Assembly: GCA_002334985.1 (NCBI GenBank)
Contig: DDBY01000200.1
Span: 1 to 7,148 of the forward strand
Direction of reading: 5' to 3'
Length of the DNA: 7,148 nt
Source of the DNA: Micavibrio sp. UBA2020
GTDB lineage: Bacteria; Pseudomonadota; Alphaproteobacteria; Micavibrionales; UBA2020
The translations under genes and the position numbers were made by a program. Below the pieces are notes generated by a model. That model was not told the origin of the DNA and made no database searches. It was given only the letters and a program-made list of their open reading frames with translations. This document shows, in pieces, positions 1 to 5,232 of this stretch (position 1 is its first letter; each line of letters starts with the position of its first letter).

Positions 1-6
1 GCGCGA

Positions 7-12
7 TATAAA
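7..12 (+). promoter_or_regulatory. Possible -10 element for the small + gene
   Basis: TATAAA lies 13 bases before the AAAGGGAG ribosome binding site of the 56-residue ORF, so a transcript starting near base 19 would give a short leader. Any -35 element would fall outside the window, so this is only a weak call. Confidence 0.22.
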
Positions 13-40
13 GTGCGCGCGGGAAAAGGGAGCTATCACC

Positions 41-211
41 ATGAAACAAGCCACCATGCAAAGCGCCGCCGCGGCAGAGCGCCTTGCCGAAATCCAGCAG
101 CAGATGTTCGATGTATGCCAGCCGTCATCCGGCGCGCAGTACGACGAATTCTACAAAGTCACGACAGAGCGCGGCTTTACCCGCATCACGCTGCCCAAGG
201 GCAAAAACTGA
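41..211 (+). CDS. Small hypothetical protein, 56 aa
   Basis: This is an unrecognised short gene, read directly from the sequence. It begins ATG (MKQATMQS...) and ends in TGA after LPKGKN. The start is supported by a strong purine-rich ribosome binding site, AAAGGGAG at 25-32, eight bases before the ATG. The N-terminal half is Ala/Glu/Gln-rich and should be helical (about residues 6-24). The C-terminal half, with EFYKVTTERGFTRITLPKG, looks like short beta strands ending in a basic tail. There is one Cys (residue 26), and no signal peptide or membrane segment. It converges on the P-loop kinase gene, with only eight bases between the two stop codons and no clear terminator between them. I cannot assign a function. 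The ribosome binding site and sensible composition argue for a real gene, but the length leaves some doubt. Confidence 0.6.
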   Translation: MKQATMQSAAAAERLAEIQQQMFDVCQPSSGAQYDEFYKVTTERGFTRITLPKGKN

Positions 212-219
212 TTTAAACG

Positions 220-708
220 CTATTCATCAAGCGATTTTGTATCGGGGCGGATATATATCGCCCCTTCGGCTGCGTCCGGCCGCTCGAATATCTTTTTCAG
301 GTGTTCAAAATTCTCCACGTTGCGGCGGGCAATCTCGCCCGCGCGCTTTTGCAGCCGCGCCAGAATGATATCGTCCGGCGTATCCATGAAATAATGCACG
401 CCCTCCGCCCCCATGGCAGCAATGCGCGCGCGGGCATCGGCGCGGTTTTCGCGCGTCCAGAACCCGAAATCGAGAATGACATCCCGCCCATCCGCGGCGG
501 CTGCCGCCGTTTGCAGCCACAGCGCGGCAATCGCCGCGCCGAAACAGCCGTCCCAATCGCTTTCCTGCGCGGCGGCGCTAAAATGCGCGGCCACATATTC
601 GTCGCCGTTCAGGCGCAGGGCTTTTTTATCCGCCGCCAGCACGCGCGCAAAGGTGGTTTTGCCCGATGCGGGCAATCCGTGCATGAGGTAGATACGGGCT
701 TTTGTCAT
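220..708 (-). CDS. AAA_33-type P-loop ATPase / small-molecule kinase-like protein
   Basis: This 162-residue protein looks cytoplasmic and carries a clear Walker A loop, GLPASGKTT (residues 11-19), at its N-terminus. A second conserved block, VILDFGFWTRENR (77-89), holds the Walker B-like Asp80 and an Arg-rich stretch. Further on are YFMDTPDDIILARLQKR (106-122), typical of the lid region of this kinase fold, and FERPDAAEG (141-149) near the end. This pattern matches the AAA_33 / COG0645-like family of predicted nucleotide-dependent kinases, which resemble zeta toxin and chloramphenicol phosphotransferase; most members have no known substrate. No antitoxin-like partner is evident, so a toxin role is not supported. 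The ATG overlaps the stop of the upstream membrane protein gene (ATGA, four bases), which suggests translational coupling. It is the last gene of the hemY-side unit. Confidence 0.85.
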   Translation of the reverse strand: MTKARIYLMHGLPASGKTTFARVLAADKKALRLNGDEYVAAHFSAAAQESDWDGCFGAAIAALWLQTAAAAADGRDVILDFGFWTRENRADARARIAAMGAEGVHYFMDTPDDIILARLQKRAGEIARRNVENFEHLKKIFERPDAAEGAIYIRPDTKSLDE

Positions 709-1049
709 CGTTGGTGCGGTGCTTGCGGATAAAGCCTGTCAAAAAGCCAGCGGTCGAAACGCGTCGTCGGGCCAGCCGTCATGATGCGGTACATGACCGC
801 GCGCGGCAGAAACGCACGCCCTGCCAGCATCCAGATAATAACGGCGAGATAAACCAGAAAAACGATAACAACCAGCGCGCAAAAAAGAAAACCCAGCAGG
901 CCGCCCACGCCCCCGACGGGGGCGTCCATTTGAACCCCCAGTGCGGCGGGTAAATAGCGCGCTGTGAAAACCCCGCCGACGCCAAGGCAGATGCAGAGCG
1001 CGGCTACAAGCAGCGCCCAGCCGATGATTTCCTGCTTTGTTTGCGACAT
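705..1049 (-). CDS. Small two-helix inner-membrane protein, unknown function
   Basis: This 114-residue protein has two strongly hydrophobic stretches, about residues 8-29 (IIGWALLVAALCICLGVGGV) and 50-75 (starting GLLGFLFCALVV). A short Gly/Pro loop joins them, and a basic, aromatic tail follows (RFDRWLFDRLYPQ). The positive tail after the second helix suggests that both ends face the cytoplasm. I do not recognise a named family. The start lies eight bases beyond the hemY stop and has no strong Shine-Dalgarno sequence, so translation may depend on reinitiation after hemY. The gene ends in a four-base overlap with the P-loop kinase. The order hemY, membrane protein, kinase looks like one transcript. 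Confidence 0.75.
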   Translation of the reverse strand: MSQTKQEIIGWALLVAALCICLGVGGVFTARYLPAALGVQMDAPVGGVGGLLGFLFCALVVIVFLVYLAVIIWMLAGRAFLPRAVMYRIMTAGPTTRFDRWLFDRLYPQAPHQR

Positions 1050-1057
1050 TTGCGCTA

Positions 1058-2443
1058 TCAGGCCGATTTTTGTGCGCCAAGACCGATGGCGGGGGCGGTA
1101 ATGATGTCATCCCCCAGCGGCGCGGCGGATGTTATTTGCGGGATATGCGTTTCAAGCCGCGGCGTCACCCATGCCAGCGTGTCGAACCCCGCGCAATGCG
1201 GGCAGAGCGCGCCCCACGCAGCCGCGATAAAGCCGCAATCGCCGCAAACCCATTTGGGCTCCGGCGGGTAATCTTCGGCATGCTCCAGCCATTCGCGCGC
1301 CTTGGCTTCGTTGCCGGTTTCGGCGCGCTCCAGCCGTGCAAGGGCGCGGAAATCATTGGCCGCCAAAAGCCGGTCGCGCGCTTCTTTCCAAAGGCTGGCT
1401 TCAAGCGCGTAGTGACCGGCCAGCCGCTGGCTTGCCGTATGCTGCGCGTTCAAATCAGACAGGCGGCGCGCCCATTGGTACGCATCGCGGCCGGTATCGT
1501 AAACGGACGGTTCCTTTTTGCCCTGCGGCATCTGGCGCATCCAAAGCGCGGCGATGGCGGGATGGGGCTGCGCTTTCCACGCGCGCTCCAGCGTTTTATG
1601 CGCGGCGCGTGCCTTGCCAAGGCGGCTATAAATATCAGACAGCAAAAGCGCGGCGGGCGCAAATCCGGCATCCAGCGCTGCGGCGCGCGCGGCCTGTTTG
1701 ACAGCGATGGTCAAAAAGCCCTGCTTTTCATTTTCCATCGCCTGTGCCGTCATAATGGCCTGACGGTGGCGGCGGGCGGTCACCGTATCGAACAGGCGCA
1801 TCTTCTCGGCTTTTTTAAGAACCTCCAGCGCCTCCGGCCAGCTTTTGTTGCGCGCCTCGATGTCAAAGCGCGTGCGCACGACCCAGCTGCGTTTGGGTTG
1901 AAGCTTTTCGGCTTTGCGTATCAATACCTGCGCTTCGCCATAGCTGCCTTCTTTCAATGTCTGGGTCAAAAGCCCGCGCAGGCCGAAAAATGCGGCCTCG
2001 CCATCTTCAAGAAGGTCGGTGAATTCGCGCCGCGCCTTCGGCACGTTGCCGGCAAGCAGCGCCGTTTGCGCGGTCAAAAGTTTGGTCAGCGGCGTTTTGG
2101 GTATCAGCGCCTCTGCCTTGCGGGCATATTTCTCCGCCCCCGCCCCGTCGCCTGCGGCGATGGCGACAAGGCCGGAGGTGAGTGCGCGGTAGCCTTTTTC
2201 GCGGCGCACCGTATAGCGGTAACGGCGCAGCGTTGCGGGCAGAACGGCAAAGCCGCGCCAGATGCGGTCGATAAAAATAACGCCCAGCACAAAAACAAAC
2301 AAAACGGCGGAGGCAAAGCCCACGGCCAGTTCAATGCGGTAGCCAAGCCAGTCAATCGTCATCCAGCCCGGCCGTGCCGCCAGCCAGCCGACGGCGGCAA
2401 CAAGCAAGCCAAGGCGCACCAGAAACCACAGGGCGCGTATCAT
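1058..2443 (-). CDS. hemY: HemY-like inner-membrane TPR protein with C-terminal zinc ribbon
   Basis: This 461-residue protein is of the HemY type found beside heme genes in proteobacteria; it is not the protoporphyrinogen oxidase also called HemY. Two membrane helices lie at about residues 4-24 and 38-58. They are followed by a basic stretch (RRYRYTVRREKGYRAL) and a long helical TPR-like region (about 85-390) with repeated Ala/Leu-rich pairs such as GDGAGAEKYARKAEAL. The end carries four cysteines in two CxxC pairs (Cys400/403 and Cys414/417, ten residues apart), a zinc-ribbon or rubredoxin-like knuckle within WVCGDCG...LCPHCAGFDTLAW. TPR-plus-knuckle proteins of this kind act as scaffolds at the membrane; the exact role of HemY in heme synthesis is not settled. 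The ATG has a GGAG nine bases upstream. A probable terminator separates it from the hemD fusion gene, so it may have its own promoter. Confidence 0.88.
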   Translation of the reverse strand: MIRALWFLVRLGLLVAAVGWLAARPGWMTIDWLGYRIELAVGFASAVLFVFVLGVIFIDRIWRGFAVLPATLRRYRYTVRREKGYRALTSGLVAIAAGDGAGAEKYARKAEALIPKTPLTKLLTAQTALLAGNVPKARREFTDLLEDGEAAFFGLRGLLTQTLKEGSYGEAQVLIRKAEKLQPKRSWVVRTRFDIEARNKSWPEALEVLKKAEKMRLFDTVTARRHRQAIMTAQAMENEKQGFLTIAVKQAARAAALDAGFAPAALLLSDIYSRLGKARAAHKTLERAWKAQPHPAIAALWMRQMPQGKKEPSVYDTGRDAYQWARRLSDLNAQHTASQRLAGHYALEASLWKEARDRLLAANDFRALARLERAETGNEAKAREWLEHAEDYPPEPKWVCGDCGFIAAAWGALCPHCAGFDTLAWVTPRLETHIPQITSAAPLGDDIITAPAIGLGAQKSA

Positions 2444-2463
2444 GCGTTGTTACTCCGGGTCAT
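2440..2463 (-). promoter_or_regulatory. Possible 7-codon upstream ORF overlapping the hemY start
   Basis: Reading the minus strand, an ATG at 2463 opens a seven-codon frame (MTRSNNA) whose TGA overlaps the hemY ATG as ATGA. It has its own good ribosome binding site, GAAAGGA at 2470-2476, six bases before the ATG. Its coding bases also contain the GGAG that would serve hemY. Translation of this mini-ORF could therefore couple to, or compete with, hemY initiation. A chance match cannot be excluded at this length. Confidence 0.3.
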
Positions 2464-2552
2464 GGGCTATCCTTTCGCGTGGAAAAAGCGGCGCGCGGCG
2501 GCGCAGGCTTTAAAGGGCTTAATGAAACCAGCGGTCATAAAAACATATTAAA

Positions 2553-2578
2553 CAAAAAATGCGCGGGGTGAAACCCGC
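2553..2578 (-). terminator. Probable intrinsic terminator after the hemD fusion gene
   Basis: On the minus strand, about 25 bases after the stop codon, GCGGG pairs with CCCGC around a six-base loop (2563-2567 with 2574-2578). An alternative pairing gives a six-base stem with one bulge. After three further bases comes a run of six T (2554-2559). A second weaker stem, GCCGCG/CACGGC with one G-T pair (2580-2596), sits just before it. This probably ends the hemD message and uncouples hemY. Confidence 0.6.
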
Positions 2579-2602
2579 TGCCGTGTTTTGCGCGGCAAAG
2601 TC

Positions 2603-4135
2603 TTATGGCATCGGTATATCGACAAGGGGCGTGCTGTTTTGCTGCAAAGACGGCGAAAGATAGGGCACGGTTGTATTGTTGCCGCCGCTGCCGTCCAGAA
2701 TGCCGCCAAATCCTTCGTTGCCCGCGGGCAACTGGTTCAGCAAGTCGCCGACGGCGCTGTTGATATCGACGCCGCCCAAATCAAGGCTTGCCCCGCCGCC
2801 CATCGCGCCGAAACCCGTAAAGGGGCCTGTGCCGTTACCCAGCATGCCCAGCACGGTTTGTAAAAGAACCTGCGACGATTCATCCGCGGCGACGTGTCCT
2901 TCGGCCTGTGCCAGCCACGGGGCGGCGGTATCCGCGGGGGCGCCTTCCAGCGATTGCAACTCCTTGATGGCGGCTTTGATATCGCCCTGGTCAAGCAGCA
3001 ATTCGGCGCGCGCAACCGACGCATCCACGGTATTGCCCTCGATGTCGTCAACCTTGCGCATCTTGGCGTATTTCGACAGGCGCAGCAGCACACGCTCGCG
3101 CACGGAGGCATCTTCGCCTTGCAGCTTCGCCATCACGATGTCGGCGGCGATGTTGCGAAATTCCTTTTGCAGGGTCTGGCGGCTCAGAACGCCGCTGCGC
3201 GCGTAGGGCGCGACGCGTTTTAGCGCGACCTGCATTTCGGGGTCGTCCTTGGCGTATTTCTGGATGATTTGCAAATCGCTTTCAAACGATTGCCCGCCGC
3301 CGATGTTGCCGCGCAGCTCGTTCATGGTCAGCAACATGGCGGCCGCGCCAAGGTCTTTGGCTTCGACGCCGTTCATGACCTGCGCCAGCATGGGGTCGGT
3401 TTTGGTCGCGCCCTCGATGGCTTTGCTCAGGCCCGCGGGGTCTTGCGGCGCGCCCGACATGATGCTGCGCAGGCGCCCCATCATGCCGTCAGCCTCCGCC
3501 GCGCCTTCTTTGGTGCGGGTGATGCCGTTCAGCGTTGCCAGCATGCGCATCAGGCTTTGAAAACCCTGATAGGTCGGGCTTTTCTGCACGCCCTCCACGC
3601 GGTCATGCACGGCGGTTTTCACCGTATCGACCGCGCCCTGCGCGGCTTGCAGGCCCTGGTTCATGCGCTGGCCGATACCGGGCGCCATGGCCTTTTTGGT
3701 CTCTTCCTGCGGCAGCGGTGCAAGGCCTTGCTGGCGGCGCAGTTCGTTCTGGCGCTGCTGCAGCTCTTTTATCTGGCGATCGTATTCTTCAAGGCGGTGT
3801 TCGTATTCTTTTTCGCGGTCGCGGCGCTCGGCGAAGGAAAAGAATTCCGGCGCCATGACGAAAGTGCCGCCCAGCGCCAGCGCGCCGATGAAAAACGCCG
3901 ACATGATAAGGGTGCGGCTGACAAAACGCATTTTCTCCGCACGGATGCGTTGCTGCTGGCGCGCGGCGTGTTCGCGGCGGTCGATGCCGCTGCGGCGGTC
4001 AGGGCCGCTATAGGTTGCGGAGCGGACATTGCCGTGCGCGTCGTAAGCGGGGCGCTGCTGGCGGCGGTCTGTGCTGCGGCGGCGGTCGCTGGCGCTTGTA
4101 TGTGCGCCGCGGCCGTCCACATCGTCCATGGTCAT
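2603..4135 (-). other. Mic60-like half of the fusion, possible separate product from an internal start
   Basis: The frame from the internal ATG at 4135 would encode 510 residues (fusion residues 312-821). In order these are a basic DRR-rich segment, one membrane helix, a coiled coil with repeated Glu/Arg/Gln (EYEHRLEEYDRQIKELQ), an amphipathic helical stretch and the mitofilin-like C-terminal domain. The strongest family signals in that domain are DDPEMQVALKRVAPYARSGV, QTLQKEFRNIAADIVMAKL, VARAELLLDQGDIKAAIKEL and APWLAQAEGHVAAD. These are helical blocks resembling the conserved end of alphaproteobacterial mitofilins. Mic60 in these bacteria bends or anchors intracytoplasmic and inner membranes and contacts the outer-membrane Omp85 machinery. 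I propose that this half works likewise. It lacks the HTH, so the shorter product would be purely structural. Confidence 0.5.
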
Positions 4136-5068
4136 TTTGTATTGTCCTTTTGCAAGTATGGCGTTGATGTCGATATTGTCTTCTTCGGCGGCGGTGTAAA
4201 TCGCCTCTACCCGTGTGTCTGGAATAATCCCGCGTTTTTTCCAGCCCTGCACCGTCGATGCCGTGATGCCAAGGCGGTTGGCGAGCGGGCGCAGGCCGCC
4301 GAACGCGTCAATAATCGGGTCGGCCGGCAAGGCCATGGGCAGGGGCGGCGCGGTGTCTGCGCCCTGCAGAATATCGAATATCGCCTCCACCTGCGGGGTG
4401 CGGGCGACTTTGACGGCGCGCCACGGCGTGCCGCGCAGCTCGCTTGCCACCCGCTCGCTCAGGCAGACGGCTTCTAGCTTCGCGCTGGCCGTGCGCAGGT
4501 CTTCGCGCGACAAAAGCCGCAGCCAGTGCTGCGCCGCGCGGGCGGAGAAGAGAAGCACCGTGTCGATTTTGTCTTCGGTCAGCGCGCGTTCTATTTCAGG
4601 CGGCAACTGGTCGATGAATTCGGTGCGGTACACCACGCGGCGGTGCACTTCGATGCCGCTGTCAGCCAAAAGCTGCGACAGGTCTTCGGCGGTATCTTCG
4701 CCTGATACATGCAAAATCGATTGCAGACCCAGTTCATCCTTGCGCGCAATCAATGTCTGGGCAAGGTCGCGCACATCGCCCGCGCCCGCGACGACATGGG
4801 CAAATCCGGCCTGCGTCGCGGCTTCGGCCGTGGCCGTGCCGACGGCGAAAACGGTTTTGTCGCGCCCCTCCGGCGCGGCGGGAAACTGGGCGACGCCTTG
4901 CGCGCTTGTGAAAACCAGCGCCTGACATGCACCCATCACGTCGAGCGCGGCAGGTACAGGCACATAACGGCTCAAGGGGGCGAGATAGGTTTCAAACCCG
5001 TCGCGGCGCAATTTCTCCGCAAGCTCGCTGCCGGCCGGCTCCGGCCTTGTGACAAGAATGGCGCGCAT
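2603..5068 (-). CDS. hemD: Uroporphyrinogen-III synthase fused to HTH and Mic60/mitofilin-like membrane protein
   Basis: One uninterrupted 821-residue frame holds three modules. Residues 1-236 are HemD, which cyclises hydroxymethylbilane to uroporphyrinogen III: VTRPEPAGSELAEKL at the start, LVFTSAQGVAQF (51-62), FAVGTATAEAA (74-84), VYRTEF with Tyr147, and LLFSARAAQHWLRLL. Residues 250-310 form a Cro/YdaS-like helix-turn-helix (FGGLRPLANRLG, then STVQGWKKRGIIP). From 312 come a paired DRR-rich basic linker, one membrane helix (about 386-405), a charged coiled coil (412-446), a helical region and a C-terminal mitofilin (Mic60)-like domain (about 570-730), then a Gly/Asn-rich tail (740-821). 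Typical HemD is about 240-260 residues, and in alphaproteobacteria hemD and the mitofilin-like gene are usually separate neighbours. The basic residues before the helix predict HemD and the HTH in the cytoplasm and the Mic60-like domain in the periplasm. The ATG follows AAGGTGG by eight bases. An internal start at 4135 may give a second product. Confidence 0.85.
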   Translation of the reverse strand: MRAILVTRPEPAGSELAEKLRRDGFETYLAPLSRYVPVPAALDVMGACQALVFTSAQGVAQFPAAPEGRDKTVFAVGTATAEAATQAGFAHVVAGAGDVRDLAQTLIARKDELGLQSILHVSGEDTAEDLSQLLADSGIEVHRRVVYRTEFIDQLPPEIERALTEDKIDTVLLFSARAAQHWLRLLSREDLRTASAKLEAVCLSERVASELRGTPWRAVKVARTPQVEAIFDILQGADTAPPLPMALPADPIIDAFGGLRPLANRLGITASTVQGWKKRGIIPDTRVEAIYTAAEEDNIDINAILAKGQYKMTMDDVDGRGAHTSASDRRRSTDRRQQRPAYDAHGNVRSATYSGPDRRSGIDRREHAARQQQRIRAEKMRFVSRTLIMSAFFIGALALGGTFVMAPEFFSFAERRDREKEYEHRLEEYDRQIKELQQRQNELRRQQGLAPLPQEETKKAMAPGIGQRMNQGLQAAQGAVDTVKTAVHDRVEGVQKSPTYQGFQSLMRMLATLNGITRTKEGAAEADGMMGRLRSIMSGAPQDPAGLSKAIEGATKTDPMLAQVMNGVEAKDLGAAAMLLTMNELRGNIGGGQSFESDLQIIQKYAKDDPEMQVALKRVAPYARSGVLSRQTLQKEFRNIAADIVMAKLQGEDASVRERVLLRLSKYAKMRKVDDIEGNTVDASVARAELLLDQGDIKAAIKELQSLEGAPADTAAPWLAQAEGHVAADESSQVLLQTVLGMLGNGTGPFTGFGAMGGGASLDLGGVDINSAVGDLLNQLPAGNEGFGGILDGSGGNNTTVPYLSPSLQQNSTPLVDIPMP
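4135..4151 (-). promoter_or_regulatory. Internal ribosome binding site and ATG inside the hemD fusion
   Basis: AAAAGGA (4145-4151 on the minus strand) stands nine bases before an in-frame ATG (4133-4135), with a second ATG two codons later. It lies exactly at the junction between the HTH module and the Mic60-like module. This position and strength are what would be expected of a former independent gene start. Confidence 0.45.
4139..4321 (-). other. Cro/YdaS-like helix-turn-helix module within the hemD fusion
   Basis: Residues 250-310 read PIIDAFGGLRPLANRLG, ITASTVQGWKKRG and IIPDTRVEAIYTAAEEDNID. The FGG...LA..LG first helices, the T/S-V-Q-x-W recognition helix, the K-rich turn and the following IP are hallmarks of small Cro/CI and YdaS-type DNA-binding domains. 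In the fusion the module lies on the cytoplasmic side of the membrane, between the HemD enzyme and the transmembrane helix. It could bind DNA at the membrane, act as a dimerisation unit or be a relic. Confidence 0.65.
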
Positions 5069-5167
5069 GGGCTTTCCACCTTCGTTTAAACGCGGACGGC
5101 CATCGCCCGCCGCTTGAAATACTGGGTTCAATGCTTGCCGCGGGTGCGGCGGGCACAACTCCTTAAT

Positions 5168-5197
5168 AATATATACCGCAGGTGAACATCCCGTTAA
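5168..5197 (-). promoter_or_regulatory. Possible promoter in the hemC-hemD gap
   Basis: On the minus strand, TTAACG (5192-5197) is followed 18 bases later by TATATT (5168-5173), in an AT-rich island that stands out from the GC-rich surroundings. It would give the hemD fusion gene a leader of about 90 bases and so its own transcript besides hemC read-through. The -35 element sits inside the hairpin at 5175-5211. Confidence 0.3.
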
Positions 5198-5216
5198 GAC
5201 GGAACTGCGGTTTTTT
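5175..5216 (+). terminator. Terminator-like hairpin plus T6, plus-strand orientation
   Basis: ACCGCAG (5175-5181) pairs perfectly with CTGCGGT (5205-5211), and inside it CCGT (5191-5194) pairs with ACGG (5199-5202). A run of six T at 5211-5216 begins with the last paired base, so the structure has intrinsic-terminator form on the plus strand. In the minus direction the stem is followed by TATATATTATT, a weaker U-run. No plus-strand gene lies upstream for almost 5 kb, so it may block antisense transcription, or act in both directions on hemC transcripts. Confidence 0.4.
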
Positions 5217-5232
5217 GCCTTGCGGCGGGTAT

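Noticed and set aside
13..216. 67-residue plus-strand frame starting at GTG 13
   Set aside because: It overlaps the 41-211 ORF in another frame, has no ribosome binding site and is Arg/His-rich; the AAAGGGAG sequence instead serves the ATG at 41.
244..264. Inverted repeat GGGGC...GCCCC with an AT-rich palindromic centre as terminator for the small plus-strand gene
   Set aside because: It lies inside the coding end of the P-loop kinase (IYIRPD) and has no T-run on either strand, so it is probably chance in coding sequence.
220..708. Zeta-toxin or toxin-antitoxin system
   Set aside because: The P-loop fold is related, but no small antitoxin partner is adjacent in the same direction and the DFGFWTRENR block fits AAA_33 kinases better.
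1037..2551. 504-residue open frame on the plus strand opposite hemY
   Set aside because: It is a shadow of a GC-rich gene: the minus strand has recognisable HemY domains and a ribosome binding site, while the plus frame is Arg/Ala/Gln-rich with no family pattern.
3269..4477. 402-residue open frame on the plus strand opposite the hemD fusion
   Set aside because: Low-complexity Ala/His/Arg composition typical of an antisense frame, without a recognisable domain.
5069..5158. Longer HemD start at TTG 5158 adding 30 residues
   Set aside because: AAGGAG directly abuts the TTG, leaving no spacing, and the added residues are Pro/Arg-rich and unlike HemD. ATG 5068 has a well-spaced AAGGTGG and matches the family start.
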